Under the pieces are notes generated by a model, which was not told the origin of the DNA, searched no databases, and saw only the letters and a program-made list of their open reading frames with translations. Both the position numbers and the translations under genes were made by a program. From the NCBI GenBank assembly GCA_002005505.1, contig MVGU01001523.1, forward strand, positions 1-64,000: a stretch of 64,000 nt of DNA, read 5' to 3'. Shown in pieces: positions 1 through 13,116 of this stretch; position 1 is the first letter of the stretch, and every line of letters begins with the position of its first letter. The DNA is from Botryococcus braunii. Lineage: Eukaryota > Chlorophyta > Trebouxiophyceae.

Positions 1-427
1 TGCAAAGTTGTCAACGAATCATTTATCGTAAAGCAGGAACATTGCATGTTTTTTTCCTTTATATAAAATAGAAGTAGTCAAAGTTTAAAATTTTAGTTAT
101 TTTTATTTGAATGCAGCATGAGGTTCTACAAGAAGCAAGTGGAATGTGCGGTCGGGAGTACACGCACGGGACGTGAAGCAGCTCAGGCATCGAAGAAGCC
201 TCTTGTTGAGGCTTACGATGATGGCCTTTGGCACCCGTGGCATATGCTGACATTGTCGCTCCTAATCTACCATAGCCCAGGTAGGGACAGGGCAGGAGGA
301 CGTGAGAGTCTCCTCCAGACCTTAAATGCGGACCAATTCACAACACCCCTTGAAAGCCCAACAGGTCTCAGGGGGTGGTCAGGGGGTGGATTATTTTACC
401 ACGAGTAAATTCTGTGCACAGTTGCTC
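1..427. other. No gene recognised
   Basis: The first 110 bases are AT-rich. Open frames here are short, start at arbitrary codons and match nothing I recognise. I see no repeat or RNA gene. Confidence 0.5.
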
Positions 428-709
428 CAGTCATGTGCGGGTGGTGATATGCTCTTGACTTTTTTCACCTTGACATTCTTTGCATGGCTTACATTTCCCA
501 TTGTTGACCTGCACTTTGCTTGTAGTAACGAAAGTTTGCAATTCCAGTTCGGCTGGTTGGAGTGACGATAATATTCTGGCTAGCAGGTGGGGGTGCCATT
601 AGGCTTGTCTGTGTGTTCTTGCAGATTTTTGTGACCAGTTCCATGTATGTGAATTTATTGAACTGGTGTGTGCATTCATAGTTGTGTCGTTCGTGTGTGC
701 TTTCGTCCA

Positions 710-745
<36 letters not shown>

Positions 746-746
746 C

Positions 747-793
<47 letters not shown>

Positions 794-938
794 AGAGAGA
801 GAGAGAGAGAGAGTGTGTGTGTGTGTGTGTGTGTGTGCATGTGTGTGTGTGTGTGTGTGCCCGTGCGCGCGCGCGTGCATTGTGGCAGGTTCTTCCACTC
901 AGAGGAAAGCGTGTGTGCTTGCGCCCGTCTGTGCGCGC

Positions 939-973
<35 letters not shown>

Positions 974-3325
974 GACAAACAACTTATTGTAGTAAGACGT
1001 GATTTTTCATTTCTTAAGGGTGTGCGCAACACTACTGGCATTATCTACTTAAATCGTGTGGTTCTGTGCTTTAGGCACACTTCTTTGCCTCTGAGGGCTG
1101 CTGACTTCCCCACACCCTTCAGACCAATGAATGCATGGCCACACAATTTTAATAAGTTCTCGGTTAAGCCACAGAACATTCAAAAGGCCGCAGGATTTAT
1201 GGGTGTTACACTGAATCGAATCAGAAGTATTGCAATGAATCATACAAGTTTTTAGGCTGCACTTCAGGTACCCCAATCACTTTCTCCTATTCTACAATTA
1301 TTTTCCCACTACAAACCAATTGCAGTTGCATAATTGTTAATTGTTTTTTGGGCCATGGGAGCTCATACTCGCTGATGGGATCTTGTTTGGGTAATGTTGC
1401 ACTTGTTCACTTGATGCTAGAGTGATCCACCGTGATCATGGCATCTTGCAGGGACCATAACCCCGAGCAAGGCCTTAAAGATTTTCCTGCATTTTATACA
1501 TCCCTAGTTATTCCTGCTATGTGCATACGACTTTGTTATGATCCTGTGTTCAGCTTCACTGCTGAACTTGGCATCTTACCCCCCCCCCCCCCCCTTTCCC
1601 CAGCACACACACAGACTTGAGCAGGAAGGGGGGTCATAAAGCATGCAGTGGCCGTGTCTTGCAGGACTCACTTGGTACTATTTACTTTCATGCTGATCAT
1701 CTGCTGCACTCAATAACGCTCAGAAGTGACTCTGTAGACCTAGTTGGGATAGAATTGTGTAAGTGCATAAATATGAAGTGGGGTGCTCAGCATAGCATGT
1801 TTCGTTTGCTCCAGCGCATCTGATGCACGTGACTACTTCCCTAGGTCCTTTGTCTGCAACATGTAAATCCTCAGATCCCCAGGTACTGTGCATGTATTTA
1901 GGTTGCCATTCTCCATGTGTTTGTTTCAGGGCTTCATGTGTTAGGTTCAGGGCTGAAGTCGCATCTAAAAGCCCCCTCTCCACGCACGCGCACACCAGAA
2001 GAGGAATGGGAAGGGGGGTACACATGCATGCAGTGGGCATGTCTTAAGAGCATGTCTTAGAGGTCAGCAAGCTTGGTGGCCTCACTGATGGACTGTATTC
2101 TTTCATGCTGACCAATGCAACAGCAGTACACTTTTGAGGGTTACTGTTAGACCTAGTTGCATAGCACTGTGTCAGTAAATAACAGCAAGGTGGGCTGCAG
2201 GGTGTTCAGCATGACATGTATTGTCTGCTTCAGGGCGTTTGATGCGGGAGGTATATGTTTTAATTCGCCACTTCTCCTCGCGTCTAATACGCCATTGGGA
2301 GCAACTTGACTTGAGGGACTCAGTCTGCATGCCGGATGCATGTGAACCTGATCTCACTTCAATGGGACGGGGGAGATGCCCTGGTTGGCGTTAGCTTCAT
2401 GCTTATCAGGTGCACGGCTGCCTGCTTTGCTGTCTCTATCTGGTTGTGGGCATGGCTTTGTGCGTGTGTGTGTGGGGGGGGGGGTGACACACACACACAC
2501 ACACACTGTGCGCGCACACAAGGCTCTTTACCTTACCTTGTACATTGTACTTGTTTCGTTGCATATACTCGCCGCTTGCATTGTATCATCGATCTTTGCA
2601 GGTACACTCGCCTCAATGGAAGTATTGAGCACATGCCCCCCCCCCCTTCTGACACACACCGTACGCTGTACATGGAGGATGGAAGGTCTTCTTTATGCAG
2701 CGGGGACAGTGTGGGCACTTTTGTACTGTGTGTGCATGCATGGGCACGTTTGGGTGGTTAGGGGTGTGTGTGTTTGTGTTTGTGTGCACGTGCGCATGCG
2801 TACAAGCCTGGGGGTTGGCTCTGCAACAGCACACAAGTGATTATTTCTTCTTTGAGGCTGCAAACTTGCCTTGCCCTACCTGTACCTTGAATGGTGCAGC
2901 ACGCTTCCAGGCTTCGAAGTTAGTGTCAATTTAGTGTTTAACGTCATTGTGATATTGCTTTCTTGCTGACATTGCAGTGCAGGGGGTGAAAGGGGGCCAC
3001 TTTTGTATCTTACATGTTTGTTCCTACGTGTGTGTGTGTGTGTGTGTGTGTTCGTGTTCGTGTTCGTGTTTTGTTTGGGGGGATGGGGGGACTGTGGCTT
3101 CTATTTTCTTCAAGTTTCCCCTATATTTGGGGGAAGGGGTAGTGGGGCAACTGTCACACACAAGCAGATCCCTCAGGCTTATTATATGCTTGTGTGTATG
3201 TGTTTGCATTTGCGTTTGTGTGTGTGACTCTGTGTCCGTGTCTGTGTTGTTTACTTATCTTTGGAGGGGTTGCTGGTCTTGCTAGCAGAGGGCCATTAAA
3301 ATGGCATCAACATTTATCAGTGACT
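428..3325. repeat. Diverged tandem duplication, unit A
   Basis: The same succession of landmarks occurs here and in 3326-5775: the word gtgcggtggtgatatgctct (near 437 in a slightly altered form and near 3336), a GT microsatellite, the phrase around 1080-1250 repeated near 3940-4130, a C-run plus CACACA block near 1579 and 4430, and a closing phrase tgctagcagagggccatt near 3277. Order and orientation are the same and the copies are clearly diverged. Unit A is about 400 bp longer than unit B because of sequence around 2840-3250. No conserved reading frame was found across the two copies, so I treat this as a non-coding segmental duplication. Boundaries are approximate. Confidence 0.75.
711..965. 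repeat. Compound (TG)n/(GA)n microsatellites
   Basis: TG runs surround a short GA run (793-812), followed by alternating GC bases near 861-876 and a further TG run at about 939-965. The long open frames across it, encoding Cys-Val or His-Thr repeats, are artefacts of the dinucleotide. Confidence 0.95.
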
Positions 3326-3604
3326 CAAGTCTCATGTGCGGTGGTGATATGCTCTTTATTTTGTTCTTAACACTCTTTGCACGACTTACATCTCCAAATG
3401 TTTGTATTGTATGCAATTCAGAGTGGGTAGGTTATTCTTCTTCACCATAAGACGATGATCTGGCTAGCAGGTGGGGGGCGCCATTTGGCTTTGTCTGTAT
3501 ATTATTGCAGATATTTATTTGGCCAGTTCTTGTATATGCATTCATGGTGTGTGCATTCACGTTGTGTCGTGCGTGTGTGCTTGCGTCCGTCTGTGTGTAC
3601 GTGA

Positions 3605-3605
<1 letters not shown>

Positions 3606-3645
<40 letters not shown>

Positions 3646-3692
3646 CGTGCGTGTGTTTGTGTGTGTGTCTGTGTGTGTGTGTGTGTGTGTGT
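3606..3692. repeat. (GT)n microsatellite
   Basis: GT tract with an embedded GCGCGCG stretch. It is the unit B counterpart of the tract at 711-866. Confidence 0.93.
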
Positions 3693-5298
3693 ACGTGCAT
3701 GCCTGCGTTGCGGCAGGTTCTATCTACTCAGAGGCAAATGTGTGAGCTAGCGTCTGTGTGTGTGTGTGTGTGTGCATGCGTGTGCGTGCATTGCGGCAGG
3801 GGTTATCCACTCGAAGGCAAACACCTGAGTGTTAACTTGGCGTTATCTTTATGGGACGTGAAATGTCAATGCTGAAGGGCGTGCAACATTACTTGCATTA
3901 TGCTTTTATATCATGTTGTTCTGTGCTTCTGAAGAGGACATTCTTTGCCTCTGAGGGCTTCTGACTTCCACACAGCCTCAGAGCCATCAATGCATGGTCG
4001 CAAAATCCTAATGAGTTTCGGATAACCCACAGAGCATTCGAAAAGCCGGTTGTGGGGCTGCAGGATTCATGGGTGGTACACTGAATCAGAAATATGGTAG
4101 TGAATCATAAATAAGTTTAGGCAGCACTTAAGGTATCCAATCACTTTCTCCCTCACTTTCAATAACAATTATTTTTCCATTTTACATATCACTTGCATAA
4201 CTTCTTTCTGGCCCATGGAAGCTTATACTTGCGGATGAAACCTTGTTTGGGTAATGTTTCACTTCTTCAGTGATCTACCGTGATCAGGGCATCTTGCATG
4301 GATCACAACCCAGGGCAAGGCCTTTAAGGTTTTCCTGCATTTTGTACATCCCAAGATATTCCCTGTGATGTGCATACGAGTTTGTTGCCATGATGCTGTG
4401 TTTGCTCCACTGCTGATTTGGCATGTAAACCCCCCCCCCCCCCTCTTCCCCACCCCCCTCTTCCCAGCACACACAGCCTTGAGCAGGGATGGAGGGGTGG
4501 TCACAAGCATGCAGTGGGCGTGTCTTGCATGATTCATTTATGTACTATTTACTTTCGTGCTGATCATATGCTGCACTCAATAACGCTCAGAAGTGACTCT
4601 GTAAACCTAGTCGGATAGAATTCTGTCAGTACATAAATATGAGGTGGGGTGCTCAGCATGACATGTAGCGTTTGCTCTAGGGCATTTGATGCACGTAAAT
4701 ACATCCCTAGATCCCCAGCAAGGGCTACAAGACTTTGTCTGCAACCACCATGTATATCCCTAGATACCCCTTGTAGTGTGCATGTAAATATGTTGCAATT
4801 CTTCATGTTTTTGCTTCAAGTCTTCATGTGTTTGTTTCAGGGCTGAAGTTGGCATCGAAACGCCCCCTATCCACACACACACGCACATAAGAAGAGGAAT
4901 GGGGGGGGGGGGTTGTATGTGTGTCACATGCATGCAGTGGGCATGTCTTTCTGACCTCACTGATGTACTTTTTTTTCATGCTGATCAAATGCTGCAGTTT
5001 TACAATTTTGAGGGTGACTTTGTGGACCCAGTAGGGTAGCACTGCGTCAGTAACTAACAGCAAGGTGGGCTGCAGGGTGTCCAGCATGACACGTGTCGTT
5101 TGCTTCAGAGAGTTTGTTGCGGAAGATACTTGGATTCGCCACTTCTCCTCGCGTCTCACTCGCAATTGGGAGCAACTTGACTCAAGGGGCTCATTCTGCA
5201 TGCCGCATGCATGTAACTTCAAGGATCTCACTTCATTGGGACGGTGGAGATGCCCTGGTTGGCCTTAGCTTCATGCTAATCGGGTACACGGCTAATCT

Positions 5299-5329
<31 letters not shown>

Positions 5330-5626
5330 ACACACACACAGGGCACGCACACAAGCCACTTTACCGTGTACTTGGTAACTATTTCGTGACATGTACTGGC
5401 CGCTCGCATTGTGCCATTGGTCTCAGAAGCGATTAGTTTTTGCAGGTTCACTCCCCTCAATGGAAGTAATTGGTTCTTTGCACATGCCCCCCACACCCCT
5501 CTGTCTCTGACACAGAACGTACGCTGCAGTTGCACAGGGTGGATGGCAGGTCCTCTTCGTGCAGCGGGGATGGGGTGGCAACTTGTGTACTGTGTGTGCC
5601 TGAGTGGGCACGTGTGGGTGGTTGGG

Positions 5627-5628
5627 GG

Positions 5629-5663
<35 letters not shown>

Positions 5664-5672
5664 CGCGCGCGC
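5627..5672. repeat. (GT)n(GC)n microsatellite
   Basis: A GT run passes directly into an alternating GC run. Alternating purine-pyrimidine of this kind is prone to Z-DNA. Confidence 0.93.
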
Positions 5673-5786
5673 ATGTCTGTCTGTGTCCGTGTCTGTGGTT
5701 GTACTGCTCATTCCTTGGGGAGTTGCTGGTCTTGCTAGCAGAGGGCCATTTAAAATGGCATTAACATTAATCAAGTTTACGTTCAG

Positions 5787-5900
5787 GGATGCGACACTGC
5801 TGCAAGGATATCGGAGGGCCACATTCACATGCCCCCAATGCCGCTGGGATTGGAACCCACAAGGCCTTCAGGATCTGGCCTGCAGCATGTGTGTCCCCAG
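5787..5900 (+). CDS. Candidate orphan exon, Cys-rich
   Basis: A splice-acceptor-like gttcag ends at 5786 and a donor-like ccccag|gtatcc lies at 5900/5901. The enclosed open frame contains two CxxC pairs (CPQC and CSMC) about 21 residues apart, which could bind zinc. A second candidate frame with CHSCH lies at 6685-6933, preceded by a pyrimidine-rich acceptor (ctcattcag). No protein family is recognised, no start codon context is convincing, and the two cannot be shown to belong together. This could equally be chance. Confidence 0.2.
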
Positions 5901-6058
5901 GTATCCCTTGTCCTTGTCTAATAATTTTTGCCATCTCCCCTTTGTATCTGCTTTACTTTTTTGGTGGCCACCCAAAGTGTTTTTCCTTTCCTTCTTGTTC
6001 TGTCGCGCACGGGCGGGAAAGGTGGCCACATGCAAGTTTTGGGCATATGGTGACACCC

Positions 6059-6061
<3 letters not shown>

Positions 6062-6110
<49 letters not shown>

Positions 6111-6150
6111 TGAGAGTGAGGGGGGGGGAAAGGGAGGGGCGAGAGAGAGA
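6062..6150. repeat. (TG)n-(AG)n-G-rich tract
   Basis: A TG run of about 40 bases is followed by AG repeats and a run of G. The downstream stretch 6151-7300 holds a C-run/(AC)n block at about 6475-6502 and otherwise nothing I can assign. Confidence 0.93.
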
Positions 6151-7836
6151 CACGTGTGCATGCATCTATATATATGGGTATATATGTGGGCATACATTTG
6201 TATGCAATTTTTTGACACATGTATTTGTCTAAGAGTGTTCATTGTAGAGATGACCTCTGGGCACTAAATTGTACACTGATTAGGAAAGGGAGTCTGCAGA
6301 TACTTAGGATGTATCGTACCCCACATGAATAGAGGTGTGTACGCTGAACTCAAAATAGTTCCATGTTGGTGCCGTTCTGCATGACCTAATGGTTTAGTAT
6401 TAAGAGTGAAGCTTATCCTAACCGCACACCATAAATTGTACATGCGGAAACGCGGAATCTGGTTTGTAGCCTCCCCCCCCCCCCACACACACACACACAC
6501 ACCATAAAACACAGCAGTTAATGGCCCTTCTATTTGCCATCATTTTGCTCTTTTCTCTCTAAGCCTTTTGCAATCTGACTCGGTAGATCTATCTTGGTAA
6601 AAAACAAAAAGGATCACTTGGGCTATGTGCTGGTGGCATACATAAGGTTAGCACTTCTGACAGTTGTTTTTGTTGCTCATTCAGGGATTCCAAGCTGACA
6701 TGTCGGTGCGTGATCAGATTCCCAGCTCAAGACGATGTGTGAGGCTTAAGGGCGGTCTTGCTGGGCTGATTTGCCATTCTTGTCATCCTCGGGAGCTTTC
6801 TACATGTGGTGGACCTCCTAATCATGGTCACAGCGGCCGCACTCATCAAGTGGCAGCATGGTGGGAGATTTGGAAGAGCAGATCTGAAAAGGGTGTTTCT
6901 CAGGCTAATGGGGGACAGACTGGATTTGCATGATCCCGACATCATCATGAGCCGTAGGAGGGGTCGCAAGAACAGAAACTGAAGCAGGTTACAATTGTTG
7001 CCAAAAATGCTTTTCCATTTGAGGAGTGAGGTTCCATTCTTAGGGTCTGTTCAGCATTAGTTTGAAGGGTTAAATCTGCACTTTTACAAAACTGTTTATA
7101 ATGGGACTAGGTGTGGTGAGTATAATCTCCAATCAGAGTGTATTATTCCACTGTTACAGATATGTGCACAGCAGGAACTTGAAGAGCGTTGTGACATTAC
7201 TCTTGTTTTTGTAGTAGAGTGCGTTCACTGAAATCCATAGGCCTCTTTAGGGCTTCTATTATCTGGTGTCCTTGAGCTGAGATTGAGGGGTTGAAGTCAA
7301 ATTTTTAAAGGGTTCAATTAGTGGATCAGTGAGGCACGGTTGAATACTAAAAAGGAAGTTTTGTTGCTTGGGTGATGGTCTTGAAGGAGCTGTAAAAATC
7401 TGCAGAGGACCCTATGGGGTTGTCCAAAACTTCTGTAATTTTTGGAAAATTCCTGCCACCATTTCTTTTCACCTCCTGGCCTCTTTCCGCCTCCATATAT
7501 TTTCACCTCGCCCCCCCTTTTCCCCCATTTTTTCACCTCGGTTCTAGAGGTTTTGCCGTCACAGGTGAAATCCGCAGTTTTGAGCTTGGCCAAGTCGCCC
7601 TCAAAACTCGAATTAAAGGATAGATATGGCTGGCGAAAAGGACCAGCTTTAGCCCCGGCCTTTGGCGGTACGTGAAGGTCGGGGGAGTTGTAAATGGGCG
7701 TTAAATGTTTTGGCGCAGTAATGGAATGCACGTGTGTAAGTAGGATTTGGAGTTGGAAATTGACTTGCAATTGACTTAACTTGTAAATTGACCGCCTACT
7801 AATATGAAATTTTGGTTAGACCAACTTATTGGGACT

Positions 7837-7840
<4 letters not shown>

Positions 7841-7924
<84 letters not shown>

Positions 7925-7944
7925 CCTCCCTCCCTCCCTACCTC

Positions 7945-8001
<57 letters not shown>

Positions 8002-8050
8002 CCCCCCCCTCCCTCCCTCCCTCCCTCCCTCCCTTCCTCCCTTTCCCTCT
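7841..8050. repeat. (CT)n microsatellite with C-rich interruptions
   Basis: About 80 bases of TC are followed by C-rich and CCCT-type repeats, another TC run at about 7955-7998, and CCCT repeats up to about 8045. The overlapping Ser-Leu and Arg-Glu open frames are artefacts. Confidence 0.97.
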
Positions 8051-8730
8051 CAATATCACCTTGAATATTTGGCCCCTAGATTCCGCGTCCCTGCATGATG
8101 GATTTATGGCATGCGGTAGGAATAGGCTTCACTTTTTAATCAAAATACGTATTAATAGAGTAACACCCCATAAAGGCTGCGTAGTCTATTAAAAGCCTCG
8201 TATGCTTGCCCATGGGCAAAGGTAGTTCGTCCAAGGTCGATTACCTCGCGATCCATTGAAAGGCCTTGAACCCGGAAACTGGATTCGTTCAATCATATGC
8301 TTTCCACTTGAAGTGCGAAATCTCGCAGCGATTTTACAGCATAGTATAGGTGATTGTGCTGCTGTTCGTCATTGGTGTTGCCGGGATGCCAAACTTCTCG
8401 GTGATATTTGGAAGCAAACCGTCGGAGGTTCCATGGGTGTAACGAGTCGCAACACGTTAAGTAAGAACGGTGTTCCGAAAGATTATTCCAGGTGATTTGA
8501 GGTTAATCGTCCTATTACGAAAGGTAGGGGCGCTGGTTCGAATACCATGGACAACCCAGCGGGTCTACCGGATATGGTCCGAGGATGCAATACGGTATTG
8601 ATTATGTAGTGTTGAAAGCAGTGTTTTGTAGATTTGTTCCAAGCAGTGTTTTAGAATGGTGTTCTGGATGTACATGAGAGTGCAGAGCGCAGTCCTGGAT
8701 GACTCCCCAACGAAATTGTTGTATTGCTGA

Positions 8731-8841
8731 GCTCTCAGCGCTCGAATTTCCAAAGCTCTCAGCGATTGTACTGCTGCGCTCTCAGCGATTGGGGGTCAAC
8801 CTATATAGCCCGGCAAGGCCGGGGCACCTGCGCTCTCAGCG
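8731..8841 (+). promoter_or_regulatory. Possible promoter with four GCTCTCAGCG repeats and a TATA box
   Basis: The decamer gctctcagcg occurs four times in the same orientation, at 8731-8740, 8755-8764, 8778-8787 and 8832-8841. A TATA-like ctatatag lies at 8801-8808. The cluster sits 0.2-0.5 kb upstream of the first open frame of the DUF6729 gene. Repeated words near a TATA box suggest a promoter or the subterminal binding sites of a transposon. The sequence alone cannot separate these. The rest of 8051-8730 shows nothing assignable. Confidence 0.35.
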
Positions 8842-11154
8842 CTTGGTCGGTTGTTGGACCTATAGACGGGTGATGGAACGGTAGTATAGGGTGCCTTCCG
8901 ACGCTCCCATTGGCCCGCAAAAGGTCCGATAGGTCGCATTAGGTCTCACCCAGCCAATCAGAGGGTTCGCCATTTGAATGCCAGAAGCCTAGGGAAAGGT
9001 CCGGGCACGTGGACTCGGTCCATAAGAATGACAGCGAAAGTCAGAGTCTCACTTTTCACTTCCGAAGTGCGAACGGCTTCGCTTCATCCGTACTTATTGT
9101 GTTGTAATACAGAATGTAATACACTGGAGCCTTCTTCGTCGTCGCAAGGCCACCGCCGGTGGCCCACCGGGGCCGGATGGTATGCCCCCTCCTTCCCTCC
9201 GTTCTGTTATGCCCCTTATCTGCGCTCGCCTTGTTGCCAATATCTAATCTTTTGCAATAGTGAAAATATTTTGTGGGTCAGGGATAGTTTTCGCGGGACA
9301 ACACTCGTTGAAGGCAGATTGCCCATGCAGGATGCCGTTGAGAACCTGCCTCCTGCTGAGGAACAGGTGGACGTGGACGTGCAGAAGTTTGTCTTGAACT
9401 TCTTCAAAGAGGATGTCCTTCCCAGATTGCCTCGCGCTGCTGGTAAAGGCGCTAGACCAGCAGTGGCGGGCAATGCCAGGGCTGTTGTTAACTTCATATT
9501 TCGACTTCCGAATCCGACCATCGATACTATGGCTGAGTCATTTGGGCAACTTCCTGAATCATTTGCATGTTGCAATGCGGAGCTCGTAGTCCTCGGTCCA
9601 CAACTTTTCTGGCCCCAGCATTTCGAATGTCCGCACTGCCCCAAATGCAAAAAAAAAGGAGGAGTTACTGGCAACGGGTGGAGTAGCTATGTACGCCGAG
9701 TTGCAGGGCTTGCAAGAGTCTTCTATTTGATTCAGTACCGCTGGAGATGCGGAAAGTGCCCAGGTAGGTGAATGAGAACCTTCCACTGCATTATCGAGAA
9801 TTTGCTTTTGCACCAATGCACCACACTCAAGGAAGCTCTGTTAGTAGGAGCTATTTACTAATAGAGCTTGCCTGATTTGCAGGACATGATAACAAGCAAT
9901 TCAACTTCCAGTTCCTCAGCTCTATGGCGAATGGGGAAGTAAGGGAAGGCATCATCTCTCAGCTGGACACGCCCAAGCTGAAATTTATATTGGACCAATT
10001 GCCCTTTGTGCTAACGGCACGAGGAGCGGTCGCTAAAGAACTTCTGGATCTAATTTCCAGCAATGTTCTGAACGGAATGTCTTTTCATGGTTCCTCTTTG
10101 GTGGTGAAGGAGATGCAGGTGATACTCCCATAACGTTTTAGTCAGAAATACTTTTCAAGTACTGTTGTAATACTGTTGCAATGGTCTCACAATATAAAAT
10201 ATTAACCCATTCTTTGCTTGGTGCAGACCCTCTCTCATTACCGGGCGCAAGCCCAGTTCTTACAGTTCCACGTGGCCATGGAACAAAAGTCGAGGGGGAC
10301 TTTATTTTCTCGCCCCATGAAAAAAGTCCCATATGTGGGGCAGAAGCATACAGTTTATGCACCGAGCCCTCAATATCTGGCTTCATTATACTTGACAGAG
10401 GGGCAATCAAGGAGGGATTTTTTGAAGCTCCTCCTTGGGAACTTCTCAGGCAGATTTTGGCGACTGGACTGGACCTTTCGCGACACGAAGTACATTCGTG
10501 ACGCAAGCGGACAGAGGGTTTTCCAGGCCGTGTTCACCATAATGAATGAGCATGGAGAATTGGTTCTTCAACTTTTCACCGTAACTGCGGATAATTTTGA
10601 AGAGATCAAATGTGCTCTAGCCCAGCTTCGGGCACACATCATTACAAACTCCTTGCAGGTGTGTTTTGTGGCAGTCTTATGCTTTTTTAATCTTGCATCA
10701 CGCCCGCTTCTATTTTACATTTGCACTACACCTGCTGACATACGTGTGTTGTTGCAGATGCCGGAGTTTGTATGGGTGGATAATGTTTTGAAGTTTGAAA
10801 AGCAAATCCAGTCAGTTTTCCCGGACTTGAAAGTACTCCAGGACGTGTATCATGTCCTGGCCAGGTACTCAAAGTTGATTCCTGACTCGCATTGTTTGAA
10901 AGGTGCCCCCCCCCCCCTCCATGCATGTTGAGGAAGATCACTGACACCCCCTCCCTCTTTCTGTCTCCCCCCCCCTTAACTAATCACCGAGACACACATA
11001 CCCCCACACTCATATAATTAAATATATCTGATTCTACAGCTATCATTGGCAATGCAAATTATACCGCCTTGCTATTATTCCCCAGTTGTTCCCACTGGCA
11101 AGTTCTCTTATTGTCATCAAGCCTGTGTGTGTCTGAAGGTTGTGGGTGTGTGCA

Positions 11155-11213
11155 TGTGTGTGTGTGTGTGTGTGGGGGGAGGGGGGGGTTTGGGGAGGGG
11201 GTTGGGTAAGCGT
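11155..11213. repeat. (GT)n and G-rich tract in intron 4
   Basis: A GT run followed by G-rich sequence lies just before the exon 5 acceptor. The same tract, in reverse complement, appears in the second gene copy near 39020-39065. This confirms that the copy was made from DNA with its introns. Confidence 0.9.
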
Positions 11214-12957
11214 GTGATGCATTTTTGTGCAGGGCCATTTGTTGCTGCTCTTAGCGATGCAATGCTCATCCCTAATGAGCAAGACAGGCGTGACGTTATC
11301 AAATACTACAAGGGAAAGGGCATCAGCCAGCAAGAAACTGTGGGAAAATCGCGATCGTGGTGGAAAAAGAGGATCAGATATTCTGTCCCCGGCCCACATG
11401 CTCTGGCTGAGAGGGTGAAGCAGGTTGTTGCTAAATTCCGCGGCAAGCGCGACCCGAGGCTACCCGAGGGACTGAATCTATTAATCACCCCTGAGATGGA
11501 GGATGTACATGCAAACCAAATTGACCTGATGCTTATGGGTTATATGTCAGGTGATTTTTTTATCTCCCACCCCACATTTTGTCGTCAACGCTGTGATTCT
11601 TTTTTATGGTTCCACAAGTGGTGGCAGCAGGGCTGTAAACTTGCATCTTCTCCAAGCCGAGCCCCCCCCCCCCTTTATATATTTATTGCTCAGCCCAGAT
11701 CTCTGTGTTTGGCTGGGTTTAGACTTGGGAGGGTGAATCATGGGTTGGGGTTGGAGGGTTTTAATTGTGGAGTTGCAGCTTTGCCAAAGTGGCCCTACTT
11801 GTGGGAGGCTTAGGCACTGATAGTGTGCTTTGGGTGGGTAGAATGTGGGGGAAGTGCATAATAATTATTTTTCAGGCACAGAGTGCCTTCCCAAACCTTT
11901 GGAAAGTCACAGACATGATGTTTGTGCCACCAAAGTGCCTTGGAAGGCCCTGTATACCCTTAGAAAAGTCATGGTGTAGCATAAGGTACAACGTACTGTA
12001 TTTTGAGGTTTCAATTATTGTTCTTGTCCCGTGCATTGTGAGGGCTTTGTGGTCTCGGGCATCGTGAGCTCTTCCCCACGTCTGATGGGCCCTTGGTTAC
12101 ACCAGAACCGGACTCACACAGGAGTACTTGTCAGTTGTTTTCTCCAATTTCATGACTCCAGTTTTGTTATCAGTACATATGTTGGCATAGTTTTACTTGG
12201 CCACCATGCACTGAAATTTCTTTGCAGCCTAGGTCTCTGTGTTTGTGCCTGAGATCGAAGTTCTAATTGCAAACCAAATTAACCTGATGCTTATGGGTTG
12301 AATCCTATTTGCGGTATTAATCTCCCACACTGAACCTCCCCGCCCTATTTCCCTTCCCGACCAATGTTTTTGCAACATGATGACAAAGGCTTCAATTTTC
12401 ATATGATTTGCAGACCCACTGGTGGAGATGTACATCAATGTTAACCCCGATGCGAAAGGTCTGCCCAAGTATATCACGGTGCGTGGAACAAGCAAACTGG
12501 AGGCCTATCACCGACATCTACATGCGGTGTTGGATGGGGCAAACAACTCTCCTGTAATGGCGGATGCGTTGGTCTTTGAATTCAACTACAGATGAATTAT
12601 GAAAGCTGGCATCAAGGTACTTTTCATTCCATAAGCGGTGTACTTTTCTGTCAGTAGCCATTTAATGTACCATTTAAACATCAGTTCCAAGGCTTGACGC
12701 AAATCCGTCCACCTCACACGCCCCCGCTCCCTCATAACCCCCCACTGCGGCCCCTCTCCCTATTTTCCCCCCAATTCCCTCTTCCTCTCTGCCCCTATTT
12801 CTATCTGGGTGAGCTACTCCCGCGTTGCCCCATGTAGATCAGCATGAATAGCTGTGCATGTCTCTAGGCGAGCTACTGCTGCGTGTCCCCCATGGACATC
12901 ATGATGTACAGTTGTGCATGTCTGTGGGTGACCTACTCCCGCGTTGCCCTCACGTAC

Positions 12958-13116
<159 letters not shown>

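Larger units (their letters stand above)
3326..5775. repeat. Diverged tandem duplication, unit B
   Basis: This is the second copy of the 428-3325 segment, in direct orientation. It ends with the same closing phrase near 5730 (gctagcagagggccattt). Microsatellites have expanded independently in the two copies. Many indels separate them, so the duplication predates the young retrotransposon insertions further right. Confidence 0.75.

Noticed and set aside
599..1041. Long open frames of Cys-Val, His-Thr, Ser-Leu or Arg-Glu repeats over microsatellites (also 7.8-8.1, 12.8-13.3 and 14.6-15.1 kb)
   Set aside because: A dinucleotide repeat without stops is open in several frames by necessity. They carry no other protein signal.
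8521..8560. ggttcgaatacc resembles a tRNA B box, hinting at a tRNA gene or SINE
   Set aside because: No A box at the right distance, no cloverleaf, no acceptor stem and no A-rich tail could be found.
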